Translations under genes and position numbers: made by a program
Assembly (NCBI GenBank): GCA_020630795.1
Contig: JAHDIK010000005.1
Coordinates: 190,795 to 254,794, forward strand
From: Colwellia sp.
Lineage (GTDB): Bacteria > Pseudomonadota > Gammaproteobacteria > Enterobacterales > Alteromonadaceae
Direction of reading: 5' to 3'
DNA: 64,000 bases
Shown here: positions 1 through 9,058 of the stretch, piece after piece
Position numbering within the stretch: position 1 is the stretch's first letter
Layout: each line of letters opens with the position of its first letter
Notes under the pieces: generated by a model
What the model was told of the DNA's origin: nothing
The model's input: the letters and a program-made list of their open reading frames with translations, nothing else
The model's database searches: none

Positions 1-1266
1 AGTGCCTCTAATGGCAGCTTGCTCGCCTGACTCTGCGGTTTTGAGGTGGGTATATATGTTCTCACCCGTAACAATCGCATCATCAACCACAATCCCGAGT
101 ACTAATATAAAACCAAACAAACTCATAACATTTAAGGTGATGCCAAAAATAGGCATCATGATAAATGCGCCCATAAATGAAACCGGTATACCAATAAATA
201 CCCAAAAAGCGATTGAGGGACGTAAAAATAATGTGAGTAACGCCAGTACTAATATTCCGCCCTGTAAAGCACTGCTGGTTAAGGTAGCAATGCGGTTTTT
301 AACAATTTGAGAATCGTCGTCCCAAAAGCTTAGCTCAATGCCCTCGGGTAACAATTCTTGCTGGTCGTTTATGTAGGTTCTTACGGCCGCCGCAACGTCT
401 ATCGCACTTTGTTGGCCAATACGGTAAACGTCAATAAATGCCGCTTGTTTACCGTTAAATCGAGCACGTATCGGGGTTTCTTCAAAGTCGTCTTTAATTA
501 TTGCAACATCAGACAAACGAACAATAGATCCATCAGGGTTGGTTTTTACTGCAATGCGCTCAAATTCGTCTTTTCGGTAGGCTTGGCCTTTTGAGCGTAA
601 TAAAATATCACCGCCTTGTGTTCGTAAGTTACCAGCTGAAATATCAGCACTCGCATTAGAAATAGCCGCAGATATTTTAGAAAGCGACAAATTGTATTGG
701 CGCATTTTGTCTTGAGGTACTTCGATTGCAATTTCATAGCTTCTAATTCCGGCAAGCTCTAATTGCGTTATTTCAGGTATTTTTAGCAGGTCATCACGTA
801 CTTTTTCTGCAAATTCACGTGTTTCTTTTTCGCTATAAATACTGGCAACGGTTACTGCTATAACATCACGTTTACGTGTTGCTAGCGATATCACCGGTTT
901 TTCAGCATCAGCCGGAAAGGTATTAATTGCGTCTACTCTACTTTTTATATCAGCGAGCATTTCTCGTGGGTCATATCCTGACTCTACTTCAATATTTACT
1001 GTTGCTGAACCTTCGGAAGAGCGGCTAGCAATTTCTTTAACGCCTTCTAAATCTTGTACTGCTTCCTCAATACGGATTGCGATACCTTTTTCAACGTCTT
1101 CAGGAGTAGCCCCTCTTAACGATATGTTGACCGTAATGCGGTCGGTGGCAAACGAAGGAAATACTTCTAACGGAATACGCGTAGATAAACTAAATAACCC
1201 TGCGATGAGTATTGTTACGAGCAGTAGATTTGCGGCAACATGATTTCGTGCGAACCAAGCGATCAT
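1..1266 (-). CDS. RND efflux permease, 3' part outside window
   Basis: The first 422 residues of an inner membrane resistance-nodulation-division pump are visible; the gene runs off the left edge. It begins MIAWFARNHVAANLLL, the usual cytoplasmic start and first membrane helix of AcrB-like proteins. A periplasmic porter-domain sequence follows (including PLEVFPSF near residue 33), and membrane segments recur from about residue 340, with the GIVVDDAI motif typical of the fourth helix region. The permease takes drugs or other amphiphiles from the periplasm or membrane using proton motive force. Its ATG overlaps the TGA of the fusion-protein gene (ATGA), so the two are translationally coupled. 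No regulator gene lies beside it, and the substrate cannot be read from the sequence. Confidence 0.93.
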   Translation of the reverse strand, partial: MIAWFARNHVAANLLLVTILIAGLFSLSTRIPLEVFPSFATDRITVNISLRGATPEDVEKGIAIRIEEAVQDLEGVKEIASRSSEGSATVNIEVESGYDPREMLADIKSRVDAINTFPADAEKPVISLATRKRDVIAVTVASIYSEKETREFAEKVRDDLLKIPEITQLELAGIRSYEIAIEVPQDKMRQYNLSLSKISAAISNASADISAGNLRTQGGDILLRSKGQAYRKDEFERIAVKTNPDGSIVRLSDVAIIKDDFEETPIRARFNGKQAAFIDVYRIGQQSAIDVAAAVRTYINDQQELLPEGIELSFWDDDSQIVKNRIATLTSSALQGGILVLALLTLFLRPSIAFWVFIGIPVSFMGAFIMMPIFGITLNVMSLFGFILVLGIVVDDAIVTGENIYTHLKTAESGEQAAIRGT

Positions 1267-2585
1267 GATTTTTTCACTCTGTTGTTTTTACGTTCAGCGA
1301 TTAACTCTTCAACAGTTATTCCTTTTTCTGCAGCAATTTTTTCAAGCTTTTTACGCTTATCGCCATCAATTTTTTTACCGCGCTTAGGGGCTTTTGGTGT
1401 TTTGCCGTTGATTGCGACAGGGGTACCCGAACTTACTTGCCCTAAAGAGGTTAATACGAGCTCATCGTTGGCATTTAATCCAGAAGAAACAATTGCTTCG
1501 GAACCATTTTGCCAGCTAAGTTGTATTTCTTTACGTAGTAATACGTTGTTCTCCACAGTATAAACATAGCTTCCTTGGTAAATAGCACTGCTTGGGATTA
1601 CGATTACATTGGTGAGTGCTTTACCTTTAATTACGGCAGTAACGTATTGACCAATTTTAATTTGTGCGCTGTTAGATGAGTTTTCGTCAAACGGACTATC
1701 AATTTGGCCTACAACGTAAAGTTGTTGTGATACCGAATCGATAGCGCTTTCGGTTCTGATGATTGTGCCATTCCAAGATTGAGCGCCCATTAAATCAGAT
1801 GAAAATTCAACGCGATTGAAGTTACGGTTAACCTCAGCGGCATTGCTGCTTGTTCGGTATTCTTCAGGCAAGGTTATTAATGGTAAATCTTTATTTTTAA
1901 TCGGCAAGCGCACTTCGACAGTGTCAGCTGCATAAATATCTGCAAGCTGCGTATTACTTGATATTACTTGCCCTATATCGACATTTTTCTTGAGAATTCT
2001 ACCTGCATACGGCGCTACAATTTTTGTACGCTCTAACGACAGGTTAACTTTGTCGAATTGTGCTTGCGCTGACATTACTGCTGCTTTTGCTGCTTCAAGT
2101 TGTGGCTTTCGTAAAACGAGTTCGTTAGGGGTTTTACCTTTTCCTAAACGTTCCCAGTCAATTGCTGCTTGTTTTCCCCGAGCGACTTCTTCTTGCAACT
2201 GTTGTTTGGCCGACATTAAGCTAGCTGTAGCAATATTAACCTCTGCCTTGTGGTCTCGATCATCTAATTGGATCAGTACATCGCCTTTTTCAAAAAATCC
2301 GCCATCTCTAAATTGCTCACTAACGCTGTTAATTTGCCCTGAAACCTGCGCGAATAGTACGCTCTGTGTTCTAGGTTTTACTGTACCAAAGCTTTGTATA
2401 TTGACTTGATAAGTTTGTGGTGTGATCACTTTAGTCTCAACGGTCATTTGAGCGGTTTTAGCTTGTTTAAAGCGTTTGCTAGTTGGGGGATTATCAAAAA
2501 TAAACATTAATAATGCGGCTGTAATCGCAACAATTGTTAGCGGTAGCAATAATTTTTTGAATAGAGATTTGGTAGAAGTCGACAT
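1263..2585 (-). CDS. RND efflux periplasmic adaptor (membrane fusion) protein
   Basis: This 440-residue HlyD/AcrA-type adaptor links the inner membrane pump to the outer membrane channel. An N-terminal membrane anchor (about residues 12-30) is followed by a lipoyl-type half domain near residues 75-115 (GQINSVSEQFRDGGFFEKGD), a coiled-coil hairpin (about 115-185) and beta-barrel domains. It lies between the channel gene (3-nt gap upstream) and the permease gene (4-nt overlap downstream) in one operon. The last 45 or so residues form an extra, very basic tail rich in Lys and Arg, beyond the usual end of the family. Specificity is unknown. Confidence 0.92.
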   Translation of the reverse strand: MSTSTKSLFKKLLLPLTIVAITAALLMFIFDNPPTSKRFKQAKTAQMTVETKVITPQTYQVNIQSFGTVKPRTQSVLFAQVSGQINSVSEQFRDGGFFEKGDVLIQLDDRDHKAEVNIATASLMSAKQQLQEEVARGKQAAIDWERLGKGKTPNELVLRKPQLEAAKAAVMSAQAQFDKVNLSLERTKIVAPYAGRILKKNVDIGQVISSNTQLADIYAADTVEVRLPIKNKDLPLITLPEEYRTSSNAAEVNRNFNRVEFSSDLMGAQSWNGTIIRTESAIDSVSQQLYVVGQIDSPFDENSSNSAQIKIGQYVTAVIKGKALTNVIVIPSSAIYQGSYVYTVENNVLLRKEIQLSWQNGSEAIVSSGLNANDELVLTSLGQVSSGTPVAINGKTPKAPKRGKKIDGDKRKKLEKIAAEKGITVEELIAERKNNRVKKS

Positions 2586-2587
2586 GG

Positions 2588-3982
2588 TTATTCAGCCTCG
2601 GCGCTAGATGATGGAGAATCGAAATCGCCACCTAGTGAAAAGTGTAAAGTTATACGATTGGCAAGTAGTTGGCTCTTAATTTTGATTAAACTACTTTGCG
2701 CGTCAAAATAGCGCGATTGGGCGCTTAGCACTGCAGTGTATTCAATCAAACCGCTTTGATATTGTTCAAACGACAAAGTAGCCGCAATTTTTGCATTATT
2801 TTGTGCAGCTAGCGTGGTGTTGTATGTTTGCTTTAATTTTTCTTCTGTAGATAACGCATTTTCAACAGTGTTAAACGCATCATATAAGGCATCTAAATAC
2901 TGTTGTTCGCTCTGTTTGAGAGCTAGTCGTGCTTGTTCTTCGTTTGCTTCTAAGCGCCCTGCGTTGAATATGGGCGCAGATATATTACTTAGTAAAGACC
3001 AAGCTAAAGATGAGCCAGATAATAGATCTTCTATATTATTTGCAGAATCGCCAATAGAAGCCGATAACCGTAAACTGGGAAAGCGCTGTTTATGTGCATA
3101 AGCGAGTGCGGCGTCTTTAGCGAGTAATTGATACCAGCTTGCTTTTAGATGAGGTTTTCGGCTGATAAGTTCTGACGGTAAACCTACAGGTATGCTGCTG
3201 GTTAATAATGGTAGAGTAGTCTCAATATCCAGAACACCTTCAGGGTACTCACCAAGTAAACGCTCAAGCTTACGCTTTAAACTTACAGTGAGTGTTTTTT
3301 GTTCAGTTAAGCGCGTAAGTTCAGTGTTAAGTTCATTGCGAGCTAAATACACGTCAAGAGCTGAATTTAATCCAGCGTTGTAGCCTCGTTCAATAATGTC
3401 TAAATTCTGTTGCGAATTTTCTACGCGGCTTTGATAGAGCAATACTAAATTTTCGGCTTCTACTACGTAAAAATATCCCTGAACAACATTGGCTACAAGT
3501 TGCTGCTTTGCTTGCTCAAAAGACGCACTTTGTGAAAGGTAGTTTAAATTGCTTTGGCGATCTTGTGCTGATAATTTCCCCCAAATATCAAGTTCATAAC
3601 TTGCGTTTAAATCTATTGCGTTGGTATTTGAATAATTGCCTGTTGTTCCGCTTTTACTTCTTCCATTTTTTACCGATAAATCTAATTCAGGCCATAGGCT
3701 ACTACCAGTAACAATAATTTGTTGTTTACTGCTTGCTAGCGCATAAGCTTGTGCTTTTAGCTGGTGATTATTATTAAGTGCTTTAGTTACTAACTGTTCA
3801 ATTTGATGATTATTGAACTGTGTTAACCAATTGTCTTTAACCGACAAAGGTGAATGTGTTTTATTCCATTGTGTGGGAACGTCAACATTCTTAATGTTTG
3901 GATCAATTTCTGATGTATTGCTACACGACATTAAAAATAGGGTAGAAAAAGTTAACAGCAGCTGTCGAAATCGACATTTCAT
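2588..3982 (-). CDS. TolC/OprM-type outer membrane efflux lipoprotein
   Basis: The product is a 464-residue outer membrane factor of the NodT/OprM group and forms the exit duct of the tripartite pump. It starts with a lipoprotein signal ending in LMSC (Cys at residue 20), so it should be lipid-anchored. Two repeated outer-membrane-efflux halves follow, with long alpha-helical stretches such as SASFEQAKQQLVANVVQGYF in the first half. It is the first gene of the efflux operon, and its stop is 2 nt from the adaptor start. The divergent space up to the DUF4097 gene (about 230 nt) must hold the promoters; no clear operator was seen there. Confidence 0.92.
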   Translation of the reverse strand: MKCRFRQLLLTFSTLFLMSCSNTSEIDPNIKNVDVPTQWNKTHSPLSVKDNWLTQFNNHQIEQLVTKALNNNHQLKAQAYALASSKQQIIVTGSSLWPELDLSVKNGRSKSGTTGNYSNTNAIDLNASYELDIWGKLSAQDRQSNLNYLSQSASFEQAKQQLVANVVQGYFYVVEAENLVLLYQSRVENSQQNLDIIERGYNAGLNSALDVYLARNELNTELTRLTEQKTLTVSLKRKLERLLGEYPEGVLDIETTLPLLTSSIPVGLPSELISRKPHLKASWYQLLAKDAALAYAHKQRFPSLRLSASIGDSANNIEDLLSGSSLAWSLLSNISAPIFNAGRLEANEEQARLALKQSEQQYLDALYDAFNTVENALSTEEKLKQTYNTTLAAQNNAKIAATLSFEQYQSGLIEYTAVLSAQSRYFDAQSSLIKIKSQLLANRITLHFSLGGDFDSPSSSAEAE

Positions 3983-4210
3983 AACGGCACAAACCTATTG
4001 GAGTTACGGGGTATTTTAAGTGTAGAGCAATAAAATATGCAGTGGTACAACCTTTACATTTATTTACGTATAATCGACAACGTAAAAGGAAGTCATGACG
4101 ATTTATCATAATGTGAATAAAAATTTAGTTTTCGTTTAAACCTTTTTAAATTGTTTTGCATCTTACTTATTAACAACAAATTATGACTAAAGATATACGG
4201 AGATAACGCT

Positions 4211-4993
4211 ATGCTTAACCCACTAAATACCATTAAATATGTACCTCTAGCCCTAGCTCTTGTTACAGGAGTGTTACACGCCAAAACCATTAATAAAGAA
4301 TTTTCAGTGGTTGATGGCGGTATATTAAAAATTGCAACGGATGTGGGAGCAATTGATATAGATACACATGCTAATAATAAAGTGCTTGTAGAAGTGGAAG
4401 TTACCGGGAAAAATGAAGACAACTTACAAGTAAACTTTAGCAATAGTGATGACAAAGTTACTATTGAAGGTGAGTATGAGCGCAGTAGTTTTAATTTTGG
4501 TAGTAACGGAATAAAAGTAACGTATAAAGTAACTCTGCCTGAATCCTTTAATATAGACCTTGATACCAAAGGTGGTTCGATTGATATCAAAAAATTAACA
4601 GGCGAAGTTGATGCTCAAACTTCTGGTGGTTCAATTCATTTAGAGGATACTCATGGCGATATTAACATTAAAACCTCTGGTGGTAGCTTAAATTTAGACA
4701 ATATTACAGGGCAAATAAACGGCCATACATCAGGGGGTAGCATTAAACTTAAAATGCCGAAAAGCCCTACAGGTGATAGTAAAATTACTACATCTGGCGG
4801 TTCTATTAAGGCCTATTTAGCAGACGACGTAGCGGTTGATTTATATGCAAAAACCAGCGGTGGAAGCGTTTCAAGCGAATTACCTGTTCAAGGAAAAACA
4901 ACTAAACGATCTATTAATGGTACATTAAATGGTGGCGGACCACAGTTAACACTTAAAACAAGTGGCGGTAGCGTACGCATTAAAACATTGTAG
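4211..4993 (+). CDS. DUF4097 family secreted repeat protein
   Basis: This is a 260-residue exported protein with a signal peptide ending near LHAKT. The C-terminal half carries seven copies of a T(S/K)GGS motif, at spacings of 18, 18, 18, 21, 21 and 35 residues. The pattern is that of the DUF4097 (putative adhesin) fold, a regular beta-solenoid in which the Gly-Gly turns stack. The role of the family is unknown; roles in envelope stress or adhesion have been suggested. It stands alone, divergent from the efflux operon, and a hairpin terminator follows its stop. A Shine-Dalgarno-like CGGAG precedes the ATG. Confidence 0.8.
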   Translation: MLNPLNTIKYVPLALALVTGVLHAKTINKEFSVVDGGILKIATDVGAIDIDTHANNKVLVEVEVTGKNEDNLQVNFSNSDDKVTIEGEYERSSFNFGSNGIKVTYKVTLPESFNIDLDTKGGSIDIKKLTGEVDAQTSGGSIHLEDTHGDINIKTSGGSLNLDNITGQINGHTSGGSIKLKMPKSPTGDSKITTSGGSIKAYLADDVAVDLYAKTSGGSVSSELPVQGKTTKRSINGTLNGGGPQLTLKTSGGSVRIKTL

Positions 4994-5016
4994 ACAAAGC
5001 TCGGGTTATTCATTTT

Positions 5017-5047
5017 AAGCGCAATAGGCAACTGTTGCGCTTTTTTT
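5017..5047 (+). terminator. Rho-independent terminator after DUF4097 gene
   Basis: The stem AAGCGCAA / TTGCGCTT encloses a 10-nt loop and is followed directly by a run of seven T. It lies about 25 nt after the stop codon of the DUF4097 gene. Confidence 0.8.
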
Positions 5048-5150
5048 GTGGCGTAAAATAGAGCACACAAAAAAACATGTCCAAATTAGAACGTTTAAAT
5101 CACGGAGTATCTATGCGTTAAAGTTAACTTGATAAGTCAGAGAGAAAAGA

Positions 5151-5227
5151 TGGGGTGGCTAATGGGACTTGAACCCACGACAACCGGAATCACAATCCGG
5201 GGCTCTACCAACTGAGCTATAGCCACC
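5151..5227 (-). tRNA. tRNA-His (GTG)
   Basis: Read on the minus strand this is a complete cloverleaf of 77 nt beginning GGTGGCTATAG, with the encoded extra 5' G typical of tRNA-His. The anticodon GTG is at 5191-5193 in the loop ATTGTGATT. The T loop region is GTGGGTTCAAGTCCCAT, and the acceptor ends CCACCCCA with CCA encoded. It is nearly identical to enterobacterial tRNA-His from general knowledge of that sequence. Confidence 0.97.
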
Positions 5228-5266
5228 ACTGATATTGCTTGAAGCGCCCAGTGATAAGGCGCGGAG

Positions 5267-5296
5267 AGTATATTGCATTTATACGTAGATTGACAA
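5267..5296 (-). promoter_or_regulatory. Sigma-70 promoter of tRNA-His
   Basis: On the minus strand TTGTCA (5291-5296) and TATACT (5267-5272) are separated by 18 nt, about 40 nt upstream of the tRNA 5' end. The sequence after the -10 box is C+G rich (CTCCGCGCC), the kind of discriminator found at stringently controlled stable-RNA promoters. Control by ppGpp is inferred, not shown. Confidence 0.7.
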
Positions 5297-5472
5297 GAAA
5301 AATATTATATTTTTAGTCGTATTTAAACGTCTTTAACTCATCTGTACTCTACATATTCCAATAATCTAAATCTACCTGCTGTTTTAATCTCATACGTTAG
5401 AGTCCTTAGCTTTAATGAGCATTAGCTTTTGCTTAATCACGAAGGCTGATTCTAAGTATGTTGAACACTAAC

Positions 5473-6369
5473 CTAAAAACGCCACGTACCGTTAATGTCG
5501 ATTAAAGGGGAATTATCATTCCCATCATCGTATTCATTTCTTACCCAAGATATACCATATTTAATTGCAGTACTTTTTGAAAACCAGTATTGATGCGTAA
5601 ACGAAGCAGTAAGATAACGATCATTCCAATAACCTGTCTCATTAGAATAAACTAACCCCATTTTGTATGAGTTGTGTTTATTAGTGAAGTAGGTAGCAAA
5701 CAATTTGGCCGTATTTTGTTTTTTATGATGGGAAAATGATGAGTCAATATCCCAACCTCTGCCCCCTACTACATTTGTGTATCTCGCTTTAATAGCAACA
5801 AAAGTTTCGCTTTCGGAGTATGAATGTTGATTTTTTGTCGAGTTATCAACCATATCTTTCCACTCGCTATCTTCTGTTTCATTGTGTGCAGCTATAGCTA
5901 AAAACCAATGTTTATCGAGCATATATCCAACAGAAATGTCAGTGAGTAATTCGTGTTCTTCAAACTTTGTATTAGCTGCTTGTCCATCTAGATTAGTATG
6001 GGTGTAATTGTTGGTGTAACGCTCATAACTCATGTCGACTTCTACACTCCAACGTTTTGAAAAATGATATTTTCCAGCAAGATTAGGGTTAAAGTTAAGC
6101 GCGTTTAAATCTACTTTTAACCAGTTGTTACGACCCAAATAGGCTTGTAAATCGTATGGCTGAGTATTATCAATAACCGGAGTAAAATAGTACTTGTAGC
6201 GTGCACCTACGACTGGGATTTCTGACCAGTCGCCATCAATAAATGAAAAATTAGCTAAATTGATAATGCCATATTGTATTTCATGGCTAAAGTCTTTCTT
6301 TGGTGTTTCTGCGAAAGATGGCGCTGCCAATATAATGGAAGCAGGTAATATAAGATGCGTGATATTCAT
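5473..6369 (-). CDS. Putative outer membrane beta-barrel protein
   Basis: The 298-residue product has a clear signal peptide (cleavage near PSFAET). The rest is rich in alternating aromatic and polar residues typical of transmembrane beta strands. It ends in TWRF; a C-terminal Phe is the usual recognition signal of the BAM complex. About ten to twelve strands could fit. I do not recognise the exact family; it resembles porin-like proteins of unknown function in marine Gammaproteobacteria. It is monocistronic and divergent from the DUF1285 gene. Function unknown. Confidence 0.7.
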   Translation of the reverse strand: MNITHLILPASIILAAPSFAETPKKDFSHEIQYGIINLANFSFIDGDWSEIPVVGARYKYYFTPVIDNTQPYDLQAYLGRNNWLKVDLNALNFNPNLAGKYHFSKRWSVEVDMSYERYTNNYTHTNLDGQAANTKFEEHELLTDISVGYMLDKHWFLAIAAHNETEDSEWKDMVDNSTKNQHSYSESETFVAIKARYTNVVGGRGWDIDSSFSHHKKQNTAKLFATYFTNKHNSYKMGLVYSNETGYWNDRYLTASFTHQYWFSKSTAIKYGISWVRNEYDDGNDNSPLIDINGTWRF

Positions 6370-6514
6370 GAAAAGTCCATTTTTCTTAAGTGATTAATCA
6401 TAGTACTGCGGTAGTAGCTTTGTCGTCAACTTACTCTCGTTATTGTATTTATCACATAATGAATAATTACTGTTAAAATGTCTAATCTCTTAGTTTTAAG
6501 TTAGGTCTTTGCGC

Positions 6515-7045
6515 ATGTCGTTAGAAAAAATCACAGGACAGTTAACTGGTCACGAGAATAAAGTCCCCCCTGTTGAATTATGGGATCCTCCATATTGTGG
6601 TGATATTGATATAGTGATTAAAGCTGACGGAAGTTGGTTTTATAACGGTACTATATTTAAACGCATTCGACTTGTTAAGTTACTCGCCTCAGTGTTGAAA
6701 AAAGAGGGCGAAGAGTATTTTTTAGTAACGCCTGTCGAAAAAATAAAAATTACCGTTGAAGACGCCCCTTTTGTTTTAACTAAGTGGGATTGGCTGGATG
6801 AAAATAAAACAAACATGGCAGTATGTACACATTTGGATGATGAGTTTATCTTGAGTGCTAAGCACCCTTTAACCCTTGATGAACGTGGTAATATGTATGT
6901 AACCGTTCGTCGTAATTTGTTCGCAAAAGTTCACAGAAATGTATATTACCAATGGGTAGAGCTGGCGAAAGAAGTAGAAACTGAAAAAGGCACTGAAATG
7001 ATGTTTTCCAGTGCCGGAGCTGATTTTAGTTTAGGTTTGCTTTAA
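6515..7045 (+). CDS. DUF1285 domain protein
   Basis: This is a 176-residue cytoplasmic protein of the DUF1285 family. The N-terminal half has the typical VELWDPPYCGDIDIVIKADG segment and WFYNG near residue 40. Family members are small two-domain proteins of unknown function found next to varied housekeeping genes. I chose the ATG at 6515 over an in-frame TTG two codons upstream, because an AGG lies at suitable distance and ATG is preferred. The gene converges with hemN, and their stop codons overlap by 4 nt. Confidence 0.85.
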   Translation: MSLEKITGQLTGHENKVPPVELWDPPYCGDIDIVIKADGSWFYNGTIFKRIRLVKLLASVLKKEGEEYFLVTPVEKIKITVEDAPFVLTKWDWLDENKTNMAVCTHLDDEFILSAKHPLTLDERGNMYVTVRRNLFAKVHRNVYYQWVELAKEVETEKGTEMMFSSAGADFSLGLL

Positions 7046-8412
7046 ATAACGCGAGAGAAGCGTTGTTGGTTGATATGCTTTTTCATGTAAATGTCGAATG
7101 TCATACAAATATTACGCACTAATAATCGAGCTTTTTGATTGATTTGAATGGTTTCTGAGTTATTGCTTACTAAGCCGTCGTCAATAAAGGTGTTTAATAG
7201 TGGTAAATCATCAGCAAAGTATTGATCAAAGTCTATCGCGTATTTTTCGTTAATTGTTTGTTTGTTTAGAAACAAATTACACATGAGTTCGCGAATGACT
7301 TCACCTCGAATTACATCGTCTTTGGTTAATGAAACTCCTTTTTCTAATGCGTGCTTTTCGGTTTCTATAGCGTGATAGTATGTTTTTAAATCTTTCACAT
7401 TTTGGCTATATACATGACCGATATCACTAATAGAAGATACGCCTAAACCCAATAAGTCGCAGTCGCCTTTGGTGGTGTACCCTTGGAAGTTTCTATGCAA
7501 AGTGCCATTTTTTTGTGCAACAGACAATTCGTCGTTTGGTTTTGCGAAGTGATCCATACCGATAAATTCGTAGCTATAATCACAGAGCTTTTCAATAGCG
7601 AGTCGCATGAGTGCAAACTTTTGATTAACGCTTGGTAACCATTCGTCACGTAATTTACGTTGTGCAGCAAATCTGCTGGGTAAATGTGCGTAGCTAAATA
7701 GAGAAATACGGTCTACGTCCATTTCTTTAGCTTTATCTAATGTGCGCGAAAAAGTGTCCATTGTTTGATGCGGTAAACCGTATATTAAGTCGATATTAAT
7801 CGATTTAAAGCCAATGCGTTTCGCATGAGCGATAAAGGTTTCAATAAAGGCTGTTGATTGCACGCGGTTTATGGTTTTTTGTACTTTTTCATCAATGTCT
7901 TGCACACCTATACTTAATCGATTGAACCCAAGGCTGTATAAGTGTTCAGCTAAGTCTAATTCTATTTCTCTAGGGTCAATTTCAATACTCATTTCTACGT
8001 GTTCAGCGAAGTTGAATTTTTGTTTGAGTAGATTAACGAGCTTAGTAATTTGTTCGTGAGTTAAAAAGCTCGGTGTACCACCACCCCAATGTAGCTGTTT
8101 GATGGTGTAGTCTTTAAAAAGTGGGGCGCGTGATGCTATTTCTTCTGCTAAATATTCCAAATATGTATCAGCTTTACTTCTGTGGCGAGTAATAACTTTA
8201 TTGCACCCACAGTAGTAGCAAAGGCTATGGCAAAATGGAATATGAACATACAACGACAGTTCGCGATTAGGTGATTGTTCTATTGCTTGAATGAGATCTG
8301 ATTGGCTAAATTCGTTGTGAAATTCTAGCGCTGTAGGATAAGACGTATATCTTGGGCCAGCAGTGTTGTATTTGTTGAGCAAGTTTTCATCAAAGAATTG
8401 ACTGGTTTGCAT
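7042..8412 (-). CDS. hemN: Oxygen-independent coproporphyrinogen III oxidase HemN
   Basis: This 456-residue radical SAM enzyme oxidatively decarboxylates coproporphyrinogen III to protoporphyrinogen IX without oxygen in haem synthesis. The [4Fe-4S]/SAM motif is C61-HSL-C65-YY-C68 followed by GCN. GGGTPSFL (near residue 109), which helps bind SAM, and a HemN C-terminal domain follow. The N-terminal SYPTALEFH region is typical of true HemN rather than of HemW. Length matches the family. Its own promoter carries an FNR-type box at the activating position, which agrees with anaerobic use. It converges with the DUF1285 gene. Confidence 0.97.
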   Translation of the reverse strand: MQTSQFFDENLLNKYNTAGPRYTSYPTALEFHNEFSQSDLIQAIEQSPNRELSLYVHIPFCHSLCYYCGCNKVITRHRSKADTYLEYLAEEIASRAPLFKDYTIKQLHWGGGTPSFLTHEQITKLVNLLKQKFNFAEHVEMSIEIDPREIELDLAEHLYSLGFNRLSIGVQDIDEKVQKTINRVQSTAFIETFIAHAKRIGFKSINIDLIYGLPHQTMDTFSRTLDKAKEMDVDRISLFSYAHLPSRFAAQRKLRDEWLPSVNQKFALMRLAIEKLCDYSYEFIGMDHFAKPNDELSVAQKNGTLHRNFQGYTTKGDCDLLGLGVSSISDIGHVYSQNVKDLKTYYHAIETEKHALEKGVSLTKDDVIRGEVIRELMCNLFLNKQTINEKYAIDFDQYFADDLPLLNTFIDDGLVSNNSETIQINQKARLLVRNICMTFDIYMKKHINQQRFSRVI

Positions 8413-8457
8413 ATCGTCACACCTAAATTTACGGAATATTACAGTTAATTAAGTGTG

Positions 8458-8499
8458 ATTATAAAGAGAGTGTGTTTTAGGTGTATTGATCCTACTCAA
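8458..8499 (-). promoter_or_regulatory. FNR-type class II promoter of hemN
   Basis: On the minus strand TTGAGTAGGATCAA (8486-8499) matches the FNR consensus TTGAT-N4-ATCAA at all but one base. A perfect TATAAT -10 box lies at 8458-8463. The predicted start near 8451 puts the box centre at about -41.5, the standard position for FNR activation. The box and spacing are seen; binding by FNR/EtrA is inferred. Confidence 0.8.
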
Positions 8500-8564
8500 G
8501 GTTTAACGCATTAAAGGTGTGAGTTAAATCGTGAGTAGGAAGAGAATCTAAGATAAATTGTGAA

Positions 8565-9053
8565 TTAAACAGCTATAACACTGAGTCTTTCACGTGCATA
8601 TTGATGTAATGACTCAATGTCTACGTCAATTTTTGGAGCGAGATCTGCTTCAATTTTCATGCGTTGGTAATCAAGTTTCATGCGTTCTTTTTTCTCAAGC
8701 TTTTTACGCGCTTCTAAAATCGGCATATGTTTGATTGCATTATACAACTCGTAAACGGCTGGAAACTGTTCGTTAAGCTCGCTACTAAGCTTTAATGAAT
8801 CTAACAATACGGATAGTCTCCAACAACCTTCGGCGATATCGCATTGTTCTTCTTTCATTGCACGTACAATAATAACCACACTGTTAAGTACTTTTGTGTC
8901 GTGTTCTTTGTGCGCTTTTTCTTTCGCCTGTTCAGCGGCTGCTTGTGCTTTTGTTTGCCTTTTTAAACGAGATAACAAGCTACCTGCATAAACGGCAAGT
9001 GGTATGATAATAATGAGCGCAACAACAATAAAAATCCAGTATTCAGATAACAT
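8565..9053 (-). CDS. DUF2489 membrane-anchored protein
   Basis: The 162-residue protein has one N-terminal membrane helix (about residues 5-28, IFIVVALIIIIPLAVYAGSL). An Ala/Lys/Glu-rich coiled-coil-like stretch and a soluble DUF2489 domain with a conserved CDIAEGCWRL region near residue 75 follow. Function is unknown. It starts 5 nt after the yihI stop, so the two form an operon; the yihI-DUF2489-hemN order is commonly kept in Alteromonadales from general knowledge. The cytoplasmic domain presumably works at the inner face of the membrane. Confidence 0.85.
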   Translation of the reverse strand: MLSEYWIFIVVALIIIIPLAVYAGSLLSRLKRQTKAQAAAEQAKEKAHKEHDTKVLNSVVIIVRAMKEEQCDIAEGCWRLSVLLDSLKLSSELNEQFPAVYELYNAIKHMPILEARKKLEKKERMKLDYQRMKIEADLAPKIDVDIESLHQYARERLSVIAV

Positions 9054-9058
9054 GCTTG

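Noticed and set aside
4093..4590. A 165-codon minus-strand open frame opposite the DUF4097 gene
   Set aside because: It is antisense to a well-supported coding region, and its composition is that of a shadow frame.
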